Shown here in pieces: positions 31,771-45,400 of a stretch of DNA of 64,000 bases. The notes below the pieces were generated by a model that saw only the letters and a list, made by a program, of their open reading frames with translations, searched no databases and was not told the DNA's origin. Position 1 is the stretch's first letter. Each line of letters opens with the position of its first letter. Both the position numbers and the translations under genes were made by a program. Source of the stretch: Chelydra serpentina (Eukaryota; Chordata; Testudines; Chelydridae); the NCBI GenBank assembly GCA_037349315.1, contig JBAIAC010000006.1, positions 54,556,501 through 54,620,500 on the forward strand, in the 5' to 3' direction.

Positions 31771-32647
31771 TGTAGTGTACTCACCACCCGTAGCACCCCC
31801 TTGTGTCTGGGTGCAACACTACAAAGAATCCTCATCTCTGGCATCTCCTGCTGGCCAGCTGCCTCTCAGTGGGTCTTCCATAGCTCTACCCTTCAGCCAA
31901 GCCACACACAGTTCAGTCACCTTCTGGAGAAACAACAAGGTCCAGCTAAAAGTTAACAAGATATGCCAACACATACACACGCCCACCACAATCTTCAGCC
32001 CCCCTCCTGGGCTATTCTTCAGCCCCACCCAGGGCTCCATATTTCTTCCCTTGGACTTTCATGCCCTTTCCTCAGGGGCTGATAGGAGAGCACAGGCCCA
32101 TCATCTGCTCTAAATTCTGACCCAAGGACACCATATTAAAGAACTAGGTCTCTTCTTTTAGACAGGCTACTGTTTCCCTGGGCTACTTCCTACCTCTAAA
32201 GGCCTTTGTTACTTGCCTACAGCCTATACATAACACAGCCTCCTTTTGGTTCCTAGACCTCCCCCCTCTCCATGAGTCCACACAATTTCTTCCTTCTCTG
32301 CTGAATTAACCACTGTTTCACCCCACCCCACTCCACTAAAGTGCTTTTATTGACCCTATCTCAGGGTCTCTTCCACCATAGCCTAACCTACTTCCCATGG
32401 CTCCTTCTTGCTGATTTCCTGCCTATTTAAGCCCTAGCTCAGGATTCCTCTTAGAACCAACTCAAGCCTTGCTTTGTTTCAAAGTAAACCCTACCTCTAC
32501 TACAGTCCCTCCACTTCCTTATAAGGCACGAGTGCCTAATGATCCTTAGCTGTTTCCACCTCCTCTGGTCAGAGGTAATCAAACACAGGTGTACTAATGG
32601 GCTCTTAATCCCTTGTCTAACAGGTGATGGGAGTAAACCCCACCACA
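31771..32647 (-). mobile_element. Putative solo LTR
   Basis: A GC-richer block of about 870 bp. Read on the - strand it would begin TGTGGTGGGGTTTACTCCC and end GAGTACACTACA, with TG...CA ends, and it contains LTR-like sequence I associate with turtle retroelements. No convincing target duplication flanks it, so the boundaries are tentative. Confidence 0.35.
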
Positions 32648-35600
32648 AGAAGGAATATAATTAATTTATTCTGCCAATCTGACAGTTAAGTGTGAATGCT
32701 AGCCCCCAAGCCAAAAGGGGAAGCGTTCAGTTAGTAATACAGGAGGGGTCTCTTAGGAAATCTCACCGGGCAATTACCCTGGCACATCAACACTGTTTGT
32801 GCTCTCACGTGTTTTGCTAGATTTTTCTTTCTCCCTATGTAGATTGACCTTCTTCCTCAGCAACCTAGGAAAAACCTCACCAATGTCTGCCTCCTTCAGG
32901 CAGCTGTTGCTAACTTGTAAGTACTATATGAGAGTGAGATTTCATATTGTCAGTAGAAAAAGAAATGTGTGATGGAAAAATGGATCCCTCCTTCCCATGG
33001 AAACACGTTGTGTAAAAATGAGTTTGCTTTTGATCAGTCCTAAACTCTAGTTAGCTCAGGTACAGAGCTCACCATAGACAGGTCAGCATTCACTGCATGC
33101 TGATATGTAGGATACCACTATCCCCTTCTTCCTGGTAGAGGAAATGTTGCATTGTGGCAGCTTTTTAATGAGAGTAAAGGATATCTGCAAGATGAGCGAA
33201 GGCTGGGCTGGGATTCTGAAGTTCCACTTAAGGTAGGATTGCTGCTTCCTGGTACCCTTACTTGCCAGGCAGAGATAATTAGTGATTATTATTTCTCAAA
33301 GGGACTACTCCATATTTCAGATGGTTAACCTCTCTGATCTGGTGGGACTGACTGGTTGTGGTCAATAGAGTATGTGACATGATTCTGGGATTTGCTAGTG
33401 ATTGAATGTGTTGAGCGTGAGATTCCTTGTGAGCTAACAGTGGATGAGTGTCAGTTGTACCCACCTGTTTAACCACTATCAACTGCCAATATAGTCCCTC
33501 GGGCCTCACTATAGATCCATTTCATATAGAAATCTGAATTTTGGAGAACTGCATATGCTGGAGCACAACTGGGGGAATGTTCTGCTTTATTTCTCTTCTA
33601 TTATGAGTATGTATGTCTGTGTATATGGTATTCCTTGGTTTTGTTACCTACTTATACTAATTTAAAAACCCACTCCAAATGAGTCATCTTCCATTCAGTT
33701 TCCCAGAAGCAGTTGTATCACAATTCTTTCCAGTCTCAAATTGAATATAACAAGGGTACTATTATTATTATTTATTATTTTTAATTATTTCTGTTATTGG
33801 AACATCAAGGAGTCCTTGGAGAGTTACTACTAGAGAACCCAACTCTATCACTTTCTCTCACACCTAGTAGTACCTTACTCTGGGAATTGTCCCTTTGAAA
33901 TCAACCAGACTACTTTTGTAGTTAGATACTACTGGGGTGACAGAATTTGTGAATATATATCAAGAAACCTATACTTGCTTTCTACACTTTATTACACTTT
34001 CTATTAAGTTAGGGAGATAAATAACTAGTAGCATTATAAACATCTCAAAAATTCACTTACTAGTAAGATTCATTTCACTGATAATGTTATATATTTTCAT
34101 GTAAATCTTTAATACTAAATTACCTGCTGTTTTCAGTTATAGCTAAAACTTACATGTATGCAGTATTGCAACAAACCACAACTTCCTTTGAAATAATTGG
34201 AGAGAGATTTCTTTTCTCTATCCCTCTATAAGTATCTTATATATAAAACCAATGCTCTATTACTGGACAGTATGTTGCATTCTCTTCTCTAGCAATATGT
34301 GGTCATATAAGAAAAGACCCTATCAAGCAGACACAGGAGGAGACACAGTTAAGGTTGCCATGGGAACCTTAGCTCTAAATGGTCTGGCTTTTGTTGACTT
34401 AAAATCTCAAACATTACATTGCATTAATTATGGGTTTCACTGAATATATAATTATGTTGGATTTGCTGTTTTATTCTTTTATAAGGTTATGTATGAATGC
34501 AGAATTTGTAAAAACAAAATTACATGCACTTTCAAATACAAAAAGAGCAAAGATGTGTTTAACTATCAAAATTCTTTAGCATGCTGAATAAGATTATGCT
34601 TTATAAATAGTGATGGGAAGAATTCTTTTTTTTTTTTTATTCATCTAGATATATAGTAGCTATCAGTACCACCAAATACTGAATGTGGATCTTGGATACT
34701 GATTGACACTATCACAGTATGAGCTGCAGTAGTGGGGAGCCATGAGAGGAGAATCTGGAGCCAGGAATGGGGCAATAGCTGTGGGAGGGATGGCTTGGGG
34801 GAAATCTATGTCTCAGGCAGTGAGAGGGAGCTGGGCAATGGGAGGATGGGTAGAAGGATGCTGAGGACGGAAGCTGTCTGAAGGAAGGGAACCAGACAGA
34901 TGGACAGAGCAGGTAGAGGGTCTTGGGGGTGGTGAGAGAAAGTTGAGCAGTGACAGGCAGCAAGTTGAGAGACTGATTCTAAGGCAGGAGCAACAGGAAA
35001 TAGTGAGGCAGTGAGCGGAAACAAAGGGACTGTGAAGCTAAGGTGAGTCAAGCTGTGCAGTGGGAGGGAGTGAGATGGGAGCTGGACCACAATTGAACGG
35101 ATACTGTCAGTCATCATAGTAATTAGAGAGGTATAAAACCCTAAATATAGGATCAAATGAAATATCTGTAAGTTGTGTAAATACATTGAATCAAACTCCT
35201 ACCAATTTTAAATGGGCAATAAATAAATGAACATATATAACGTTATTCTATATAACAGAATTTGTACTTTATATACTCTAGCCTCTTTCATACTTCAGAT
35301 ATCTCAAAATACTTTACTAGGCAAAAAACAGCAATGCCTAACCCACAATTTTGAATACTACAATTTTTTTAATGAGAAAGGAAACATTGTGTAGGGCACG
35401 GAGTTTATGCCCTTCATTTTTCTGAAAGTACAATTTGATCATTTTCTTTTTCCTGGAAAGCCACTTATGGATAATGCATATGGCTTAATTTTCCTTCTTG
35501 TAAATTACATTATCTGTTCCCGAAGAGTTTATATTTCATCTGATAAACTTTCCCCAGGACAGTCACGATTTTTATTAATCTTTATGGGTGGCACAGAGTC

Positions 35601-36448
35601 TGGAGCTTTTATGATGAAAACTGATACAACACTTAAAAACTTTCCTGTCCTTTAAAATAATTCATTGAACTACAGGGTGGCAGCCACACCCCTGGTATTA
35701 ACAGTAGGATTATTAAATTGTACATGTTCTTATTTGAAAAAAAAAAAAAAGGCTGCTAACATTTCATACCATCTTAGCAACCTTTTGAAATGCCCTCATC
35801 GTCCTATTGCTGTTTCTTATGTTATACCATCATTTTACTGATACCTACCTGTTGTTCTCAAATGCAAACTGGCATGTTAAACATTCTGTTTACTTGTCAT
35901 TGTTTATGCTATGTTTTTAAATTTTGCATTTCTGTCAGTTTGGACAATGAAAATCAATTACTCCTTTTTCTCTTAGAAACCACAGGTGCAAATTAATAAT
36001 CTGGTTTACCTTACGAGTTTTCCCTTTATGTTGTGGCACCATCATAGGGCATTTATAGGTGTAATCATGAGGAAGAAGATTTTGGAAGCCCAGTTACTGC
36101 AGGAGTTGTGCTATCTAGGGACTGGTGGGAGCCAGTCAGTAGAGCAGAGGCATGGGGCATCTGTACTTCCTACAAATTCCTGATACTTCCTGCAAAACCC
36201 TTGTCATCTGTGGGTTAAGGAGGTTGAGGTGGAGGGGCAAACCCTGCTTCCATCTTCCATTCAGAAGAATTCCTGGGAAACTCTGAGTTAAAACTCAAAG
36301 TTTCTTCTCTCCTGTGTGGGTCTTTTTACATACCCTCTGTGGCAGGTATGCATTATTGGCTTAACTTTAGATAACACTGACTGCTATGAATAAAGTCTAA
36401 ATTTTAAAATCCCCTTTAAATATAAAGGAAGTTCTCAAAAAAAATTGT
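32648..36448. other. AT-rich intergenic DNA
   Basis: No gene. A purine-rich tract lies at about 34725-35100 (AGGGAGG, GGGAGC and similar), a TTA-rich microsatellite at about 33760-33800, a T run at 34627-34640 and an A run at about 35738-35751. Confidence 0.5.
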
Positions 36449-36523
36449 TGCCAGAAGTAGGATTTGAACCCATTCAGACACTTGTCCTTTAAGTCTACTT
36501 CCTAACCACCCACCCACCAGCAT
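36449..36523 (-). pseudogene. tRNA-Leu(UAA)-like pseudogene
   Basis: On the - strand: a box-A-like GTGGTTAGGAAG, an anticodon region GACTTAAAGG (UAA), a short variable arm, an exact box B GGTTCAAATCC and a TCTGGCA 3' end followed by an A/T stretch ending in eight T. This follows tRNA-Leu(UAA) (GTGGTTAAGG, GACTTAAGATCC, GGGTTCGAACCC), but the anticodon stem is broken by a deletion, so it is a pseudogene or a tRNA-derived repeat. Confidence 0.5.
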
Positions 36524-36631
36524 AAACTGAGAGAATAGCAGTCATGCACACTGAAAAATGTTATGGGTGGGTCCTTATATGACTGGCTTTGAGAAACTAA
36601 TTGAAAAGCAGTGGATTGAAGATGTAATATG

Positions 36632-36980
36632 GTGTAACAGGGTGGTCTGCCTCTCTAAAAGCCAGAGGGTCTAGGGCCAGCCAGTGCATTTTGATTATCA
36701 GAGCAAGCTGGGAAAGGGTCAGGTGTTTTCTATAAATTGCTGAGGGAGCTCAGTTGGAGTGCATGGCAGCAGGGAGATTAGTGCCTATGATTTATAGAGG
36801 AGGGTTGGCTCTGGGCCACTATAATGTGTGTTGGTTATAGCTTTATTTTCTGGTTGAATTAAGAAACTTTGTCCTGAGGAAAGGGCCCGAAAGAGACTAG
36901 AGTGGCCCTGAGTTTTAACTAGGGTGGTGAGGTGACCCACCAGCCTATATAAAGCAACTTTGAATAAAGAGATGATTTTA
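36632..36980 (+). mobile_element. LTR-like fragment, uncertain
   Basis: Begins TGTAACAGGGTGGTCTGCC and contains 'gccagagggtctagggccagcc', which resembles a turtle Gypsy LTR start, and a 'tatataaagcaactttgaataaagag' block that could be a TATA/poly(A) region. No duplication or 3' terminus was fixed. Confidence 0.3.
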
Positions 36981-39111
36981 CATTTTAAACATAAACTTCT
37001 TTATTTAAACATGCATTCACAAAGTGGATTGCATAAATATGGGGGAGAGAGGGAGATATATATATAATCTTTACCTGATACCATTGTCACCAAAGATGGA
37101 AATTACTTAAATTTGATACCTGAAGATTTAAAGACTAAGTTTTATGAAAATGGGGTGCAAGTGAGACTTTTAAAGCTGAGGCAACTGTTTTTATTTTAAT
37201 AGAAATTTTGGAGTATTCAGCAAACTTAACCTAGCCAAAATGTCTTCCCTTGGGAAATACCAAAATCTTGATATTTGCAGTTGATGGCAAACAATAGCCA
37301 GTCTGATTGTATAAAGCATACAATGGCCTCACAGTCAAATTAATTTTTAAATGCCAAGTTGTATGATTTATTGTAAACAAATGAAAGTAGACATTTTAGT
37401 CTAAAAGCTGTTTGGGGAAGGCACTTTTAATTATATGTACAATTGGTTGGGCTTCTAGGTGCTACTACAGTACAAATAATAATAAATCATAATATCTTTA
37501 AATATGTGTTAAACAGAAATGATAAAACCCTTGGATTAAATGAAAACAGGCACAGTAACTTTTTCCTGGTATTAAATCTTGAAATGGAAGAGCCAAGTCA
37601 AAGGGTGCCCAACGCATGGCTTTGGATTTTAACAGTTGGGATGGCTATGATGTTAAATTTGTTCAATACTCCATTATTTCTTTGAGCAAAATCAATTGCT
37701 TCAACCTAAAGTGTGATTGAGTGAAGAGTGTAGGTGTGAAAGGAATGAAGTTGTTAGGTACAGTTGGTTCAAGGCAGGTGTCTTTCAAGGGACCACATAA
37801 GTTGTTCAGTTAGTGAAGGCCTTATAAATGAGGACCACCTACTGTCTAGGGCCTGGTATTTTAACGAAGTCCCGCTATAGGTTTTGAGTTTGCAAATGAT
37901 GACCCTCTTCATTTCCGCTATAGTGAGGTTGGGGGCACATATGCTATTTTATACATGCCTCTAGCCATCAGGATTTTCCTTTTCTGTAACATTTCACACT
38001 AGGTTAAGTTGCTGAAATAAAAATGCAAAGCAGTTGAAGGACATGGAAAAAACCTTCTCTGTTAACTCTGTGTAACTTTGGGTCTTAAGAAGTGAGAAAA
38101 ACCATCATAATGCTCATCACCATATGAAGCTGTTTTAATGAACTGAATGATCTAGAGTCCTAAATACAGGTCAGATATCCAGGAACTTCTGAGTTCTAAT
38201 CTTGGCTCTGCCACATCATACTGTGTGCTTTGAGTATGTTCGTGTTCCTCAAGGAACTACATTAATCTGAATGGGGAATCTTTTAGTTCTCGACGGCAGC
38301 ATCCACATGAGGGAGTTACAGCGCAGCACTTTGATGTGCACTGCTATTCACACCCCATAATCTGAGCTGTGGGGCAATGTAGATGTGTTTTTCCTACTGC
38401 AACAGTTTAAACTACTAGCTACTGCTCACAGAGGGGTGATATTTCTTTGTTAATGCATGTAGTGCACTTTGAAAAGTGCTTCATGGAGTCTAGTTACTTC
38501 CTACAATTTCCTAAAGTTCTTCCAATAAATTATTATTAAACCTCTGTTGGATATTTAAATTTTCACAATAACAGTTACAGTTCATAAGCACCCACAAAAA
38601 TGTGTTAATAAAATAACATTACTAATAGCTTTATGAAGAAAAAATAGTTTCTTGAACCACAACGTAAATATTTTGATATTACTTTTCATCTATGCTTGGA
38701 AAAGGGGGTTATCTTTTTCATTTGGCTTATGTGGACAAATGAATATTAACTGTAAGTGAGCTTATATGTTTGCTCTGTGTATGTTCTATAAAATAGTCAG
38801 GCTTGGCAGAAAGACTTCAACGAGAAGCTGTTGAACTTGAATTGATATGAAAACTAGATACCATCAACTCAGGATTAAATAGAGACTTGGAATGGCTTGG
38901 CCATTACGTTAATTTAATCTATTTCCCTTAAATTAACGATCCTCATTCACACCTGTGTGTCAACTGTCCACATTGGCCATCTTGTTTATCACTTGAAAGG
39001 TTTTTCTTCCCCTGCTGTTATGGTTCCTCTCAATTAATTAGCCTCTTAAGGTTGGTTTATGCACTTCCACCTTATCATGTTTCTCTGACTGTATAAATAT
39101 CTGTCTACTGT
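36981..39111. other. AT-rich intergenic DNA
   Basis: No gene. A short block at about 38280-38400 ('ggcagcatccacatgagggagttacagcgcagc') looks like a decayed MITE. Confidence 0.45.
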
Positions 39112-39262
39112 ATGTTTCATTCCATGCATCTGATGAAGTGGGTTCTAACCCACGAAAGCTTATGCTGAAATAAATGTGTTAGTCTCTAAGGTGCCACAAG
39201 TATTTCTTTCTTTCTTATTTTCTTTTTGCTGACACAGACTAACACAGCTACTACACTGTAAC
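39112..39262 (+). repeat. Interspersed repeat with hammerhead-like core
   Basis: Second copy of the repeat at 28745. Here the box reads CTGATGA (39130-39136), followed by the hairpin GTGGGT-TCTA-ACCCAC and GAAA (39154-39157), then GCTTATGC, which can pair with the GCAT just before CTGATGA. Then come TTAGTCTCTAAGGTGCCAC and ACAGACTAACACAGCTAC. Confidence 0.6.
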
Positions 39263-41477
39263 CTTTAATTTTTTTTATAATTTTGATGGATAAATTTGAT
39301 TATTTGTAAACATTTTTAGATTTCTATCTATTTAAATTTTCATAGTTGTGGGAAATTATGGGAGGGTCAGACAATGTGGGGTGAAACGATAATAATTTAA
39401 TGATAGTAGATGTTGAGATTCAAAAAGTTAAAGCTTTATAACTTAAAATATAAATTGTCAACATCATATGTCAAAATATGAAAAATGAATAGCCTTAAAT
39501 CAAATTCTAATAAATTCTCCAACAGCATTTTTCTTACTTTGCCTACCTATACATTTTGATTATTAATGGAAATATTTTTTATTGGTTTGTGTGTGTATGG
39601 TGAAATAAACATTTGTTGATATTTACCAATAAAAATCTAATCCTTCCAAGTGTAAAAATAATGTTATTAAAACAAGTATGAGTGTGTGTTTTTGAGGGTG
39701 TCTGTGCATGTACTGCATGCATTTAGGTTGGTGTATATAGGCTTTATACATAATTGTAGGCATGTATGGATAAGGGAGTGTCATGATTGTTACCTTTGTC
39801 TTTTCTGAAATAATTATAATAAAATCATGTATGTGAACAAGGTTTTTTTTGTTTTTCTGCATGTGTATATTAAATTTTGTGTTTCTATTTATGTGTACTT
39901 GTACTGATTGAACTTGATGTTCATATTGCCCTTGTATATTTTTGCAAAATTTATAAACCCTGTCTGGTCGGTAAAATCTGCATGAATGTGCATTAAGTTT
40001 GGCACAAAGGCTGTCCTGCAGTTTTCCCCTAGGTTGTGAAATGGTAGTTCTATCAGAGTTTGACATAGAGGGGAAAGGAGTAGGGGGAGGAAGTGGTCTG
40101 TAAACTTATGTACTTGCTTTCATGCTTTGAGCCCAGAACTTTCTCTCTGACTCATAGCTTGAAGACAAGAAGTATTAGGATAGATGCAGCCTTACAGTTT
40201 TGGCATTGTTAGAAGAATTAATAGCAAGAAAGAAAACACAGTTTTCTGTGTATGGGCAGTTAGGCCTACTGGTTTTTGCGCGTTTTCTTTCATTAATTTT
40301 TTTTATTAGCCACAACTGAGAACAACATTTATTTCAGAAAGGAGGAGAGGGGGATGTCTGTGTTTGTCTCTCTAGCTAAGACTTTCATGATTTTGATTTG
40401 TTTTTATGTTTTGCTAAATAACTCAAATTAAGAATGCAGAATATTTATTGCTAAAGCATTTAAAATATGTTGAGAACATTTTATTTGTATTTTTCTGGCT
40501 TACAAATACTAAAATGTAGCTTCCCCTTATATTTCAAGGCTATTTTTATTGTAGTGAAATCCAAATCTAATTTTATGAAAATGGTTAAATTTCATTATTT
40601 AAAAGCACAATAAAATAAAACATCTGTTTGTACTTGGGTATCTGGGTACTTCATATTCTGAATGAGTTACAGTATTTAAGTTAAATAGGCACAGTTTGTG
40701 GAAAGAATAGTAAAGAAAATGTTACCTACTCCTTAACATAGAGTAGTTTAAGCAAGGCCTGCATTTTGTCTCATACTAAGAAAGGCACCATTGTATTAAT
40801 CAACTGTTCTCAAAGGTTAGCTAGATTGTAGCTTGGAGAGCAAATGTGCAGAATATAATTAAAATGTACTCTTGTTTCTCACATGGTTAAATTTCTTGGT
40901 CATCTCTCTTGAGGACAGGACAAGAGCAAGTTTCCTACCTGTATAGCTTTTAATTCTAATATTTTAAACTGTAACTATATTTATCCATTCATTATTATAA
41001 GTAAGTAATTTCTCCATTATTATAAAGATCATTATAAATATATCAAAAATATATATTTTGACAATCCAAGCATTTTCTTTTTTCACTCATGGTATTAAAA
41101 ACAGGTATAACTTTCTGGTCAGATGTTAGAAAATCTGTACAATAGTTATTTCAGGGGTTATAAACAATGACACGCCTATTTAGAATATTTATAACTGCAG
41201 TCAATAAGTGCATTTTATCACTTTGGGTGCAAAAATGTATACCTGCTATAGAACCAGAATAAAAGAATTAGGAGAAATGGAAATGCCTGTATTAGATTAA
41301 TAACTGAGCTATTTGAGGAAAGATGGGCTATGTGGGATAAAATTATTTATTAAAAATGGATACTAAAACAATATGAATACCTACGAGAATGAATATTCCA
41401 TGATGTCTTAGCTCTTTTGTATTTGCTCTTTCTTTTAATAATTATGTAAGGATATATGCACGATCAACAACTCTGTT
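39263..41477. other. AT-rich intergenic DNA
   Basis: No gene. A 147-codon - strand open frame (39623-40066) is rich in H, I, K and Q with no domain and overlaps TG/CA-rich sequence; treated as chance. Confidence 0.5.
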
Positions 41478-42490
41478 CCTAGAAATATAGGACTGGAAGG
41501 GACCTCCTGGGTCATTGAGTTCAATCCCTTGCTGTCACAGGCAATGCAATCATATAATCCCATTCATAAATTTATCTAGCTCTGTCATAACCTCAGATTT
41601 CCAATGCCCTGGGCTCTTGTAACTGCTACCATCTCCAAGCTGTAAACTTGGAAATTGTATACCATGTCACCCCTCACCCTGATACCTTTTTCCAAGGACT
41701 CTGTTCCCAGGAGCAGGGTGCTCGCTGATCAATATGACAGGAACTCTTCAGGGGTCACTGCAGGAATACCCACTATCCAACAGCTCTATTCCAGACTTGG
41801 TTAGCAAACTCTTACAATTGACTTACAGGTAAACCCATGGATGAATTCATTTACTGTTCATCTGGAGGTACCTTCTTTACCCTCTCAACACAGGAAAGCC
41901 TGCTACAGGTCCCAGTTCAGATTTCCTTCTCAGAAACGGTGGGGTCCTAAATCTTCCAACATGGATCTCAATGCTACCTTCTCAGTAACCTGGGCCCATA
42001 CAGTCCCTGGGCCTTGTCTCTGGTGTCCTGAGAGGCCAGTCCTAGCCCTTTAATTGAAATCCTGAAAAAAACCCACTTGTAGCTGGCAAGCTTCAACTCT
42101 CTCTTCTAATAGTCCATGCACCCCTGCTGACATTTGAATGAACATTCCATGGTGGCTCCTAGCAACTAAAGGGGCCTTTACAGAGTCAGCAGATGTTAAA
42201 TCACTGTCTCATGTCCTATCGCAGGTTTGACTTCCCACAATCCCATACACAAAATAACATTAACTGAACTCACCATATTATTCTCCACAAGCTTTGTCTT
42301 AAAACTAGTTAGTTTTTTTTGTCCCCACTTCTCCTATTGGAAGGCTGTCCCAGAACCTCACTACTATGATGGTTAGAAATCTACTTCTAGTTCCCAGCCT
42401 AAATTTACTCATGGCCAGTTTATACCCATTTGTTCTCATCTTGTAATTTATCTTTAAATTAAAGGTCTAGTAAAAGATATTACCTCACCC
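41478..42490 (-). mobile_element. CR1-like LINE fragment, split by a probable solo LTR
   Basis: The 41478-41582 part ('atataggactggaagggacctcctgggtc') and the 42290-42490 part ('cttaaaactagttagtttttt...ggaaggctgtcccagaacctcac') are collinear with the intact fragment at 8411-8907. The 707 bp between them are an insertion. Confidence 0.7.
41583..42289. mobile_element. Probable solo LTR inserted in CR1-like copy
   Basis: The inserted 707 bp start TGTCATAACC and end TTCTCCACA, with TG...CA ends. They are flanked by AGCTC (41578-41582) and AGCTT (42290-42294), a 5-bp duplication with one mismatch, both matching the uninterrupted CR1-like sequence. No coding remnant is present, so this is a solo LTR if the reading is right. 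Polarity and family are unknown. Confidence 0.55.
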
Positions 42491-45400
42491 ATATTGTCTC
42501 TTTCATATCCTGGGACTGACATGGCTACAATAACCTTACTTACTTGTTTATGTAACACCCTTAGCAGCAGATAACAGATTCCTCATTCATAAATGTTCAT
42601 AACAATAACAGGAAATCTTAGACAATAACCTTAATAGACAAACACCTAACAAATCAGTGTCTATTTTTACTTTAGGGTAAGATTGTGAGAAATAACAGCT
42701 TTTTTTTCAATGAAAAATATCAAGAAAACATTCTGAGCCATTCCCCAGTCTACTTAAGCCAAATGTCCTCTGACATCAGGGTTTGTAATACACTTTTTTT
42801 TCACATCTAGATTTTTCGACCTAATATTTGTGATGTGTCCTTATAAATTCTAACCAGTGTAATAATAGAGAAGAAAAAGAGCTGTTAGGTCATTTTTCCA
42901 GCTCAGGGGTCTCTCCAGGAGGCCTGTGCAAGAGTGCTCACTACAGTATATTACCAGCTGTATTGTAATACCAGGCAAAGCTATCTCAAATCACTTGTGG
43001 CATAGGAACAAGAAGTAAGCTTGATATTGCTTTAGAAAACACAATATGGTACATGTCAGTTAAGAGCAGCTCATCTGAGGATGGTAGAAAAGAAAGGAAT
43101 ATTGTAAGAAAAAAAAAGAGCTAGAGCACAAATAATGTAGAAGAAAAGTTCCTAAGAACACCCATGGAAAAAATGAAATATAAATTGCTCTCTACTTTGG
43201 GGGCTAATAATCTTAAAGGAAAAACTCAGGGGACAAATTCTGTGCTGATTTATACTCCATAGAATTCTGATAGTATTGGGGGTAAATCAATGCAGAATTA
43301 TTTTTATCAAGGTTTCTATACATTTCATAATACTCCTTGAATGGAATCTATGCAACTGCAGAAGGCAGGAAATATTGGCTGCAAAGGCACGGTAGCTAGG
43401 GTTGCACTATACTGTACTAATCAAATTATATTGTCTAGCCAGTGCAACAAAGCTTCTGTGGAACAGTGCTGTTCCTTTCCTTCTGTAGCTTTTGGGCTAA
43501 ACGTAACAGAAGACAAAGATATATAAAGATGATGGGAGCAAGCGGCAGAAAGACAATAAAAGGACAGAGACAGAAAGTGGAAAAGAAAGTGGGAAATATT
43601 TTTTTCACTTTGTCCTAATGCTTCTATCCAACATAATTTTTAGAATTCACAGTTCTGTAAGTAAAATTTTGTGTTTAGGTAGCCCACAGGACTACCATGT
43701 AATAAAAGAATTTATTCATTGTAGAAAGAGACAGGAAAAAAACAGAAGGGCTAAGCAGAAAGATTCCCTGATTAACACATGACTAATAAAGCCATAAGTT
43801 TTTCAAACTATAAAGGTGTCACTGAGATAGTCTTCCTGACTTGTGAAAGTCAGAAAGGTAGGGGAAACTTTTTTTGTTAATAGAAAATCATGAAGGTACT
43901 GAATGCACTGTCTGTATAGAACCTCCCTCCAACCCCACTCCATCAAAAATGTAAAAACTGAAGTGAGGGGCTCATGTCACAGATTGAGGAGCTGAACTGG
44001 CTTGTAAAAGACCATGCACCAGTGCAAACATATGTAAATTTATTAACATACACCAAGGATTATAAATAATCACCATGGGGTACAACATTGCCAAAGAAAG
44101 CTGCAGATGGTGGTTGCTGCTGCTGCTTTGTTTGTTTGAGCTGGCATTTAAGTTTCTTTCTGGAACTTTATCTTCAATCTTTCATATTTCTGCCTATGCT
44201 AACACTAACTGATCATACCCTCCTCCCACTTCGTGTTGAAGAAGGCTTTATATATCAGAGGTCCCATGCTGTTTTGGGCTCTGATCCTATAAATACTTGC
44301 ACACTTTATATCAATAGAACACATGCATAAGTATTTGCAGGATCAGGGCCTTAAATTATGCACCTGTAACTGTCAATCAGCCACAGCTGGGCTAGTCAGA
44401 CTCTAATGGCTGCTATTACTCAAAGCAGCTGTCAGATCTTTTCCTTCTCTTGGCTCAATCAGAGAGGACCATTTCAGGTAAGGAGAAAAGAGGAAATAAA
44501 ACCAGCAAATCTATAAGATTTCTTTATTAGGCTATACTAATCTTATCTTTTCTGACTCAATTAGCCCTCAGTTAGGGGAAATGGGTTTCTCTTTAATTTT
44601 GGGGGGAAATTAAGAGAATGCTGCAGAGATTTAAAAAGAGGATGAGGATAGTTAACAATCTTTTAAACTATATGGATTAAGTTCATTCACATACACATGT
44701 GAAAAATAACGTATAAAGTAGAAAAAGGACTAGTTGTGAAAAGAATGGCTTCAGGAGGGGAAGGAATGGGGCTAAATACTCCCCTTTCAGAACACTTTCC
44801 TTTCAGATATCTCTAAATAAATACATGAGATAGCAAAAAATGAATCTCTATTCTCTGGTATGTAATTTGGGAAGAGTCCTTCCCCAGAAAAAAGTAGACC
44901 TTAAACAACAAAATCTTCATAAGCAGACAGGATGCCTGCCGCAGCAGGACAGCCTAAAATCATGAGCACAACCAGTTTAATATCTGATGATTCCTATTGC
45001 TGAAGACAATCGTGTCCCCTTCTGGGGGGGTTACTCTTTAAATGGTTCATTTCATTTCAAACTACTTTGATGTCCACTCATTAAAAACAGTAGCAAAGAC
45101 TGGGACATATGGATTATGGAATTATATTTGCTGCCATTGATTTGGTCAATGAGGACACACTAGCATGTCATGCATTTCTTTTTTTATCAAAATAAAACTC
45201 CTAGTTTTGGAAAACAGTTTGTTAGATTTGAATCAAAAGTCTGGTCTCACTCAAGGGAGACTTCCTCCTTTTGAATTAACATTATAGTCCCAGACTTGCA
45301 ACTGGATACAAGTAGACCCTTATGCCCTCATGAGGCCACACTGAGGCATAGAGGTCTAGCTGCATGGATCCCATTGCAGGATCAGGGTCTTAGTGTCTCG

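Noticed and set aside
36449..36523. A functional tRNA-Leu gene
   Set aside because: The anticodon stem is broken and the variable arm shortened, so a cloverleaf cannot form; kept as a pseudogene.
39623..40066. 147-codon - strand open frame
   Set aside because: Low-complexity H/I/K/Q-rich translation of TG-rich sequence; no start context or homologous block.
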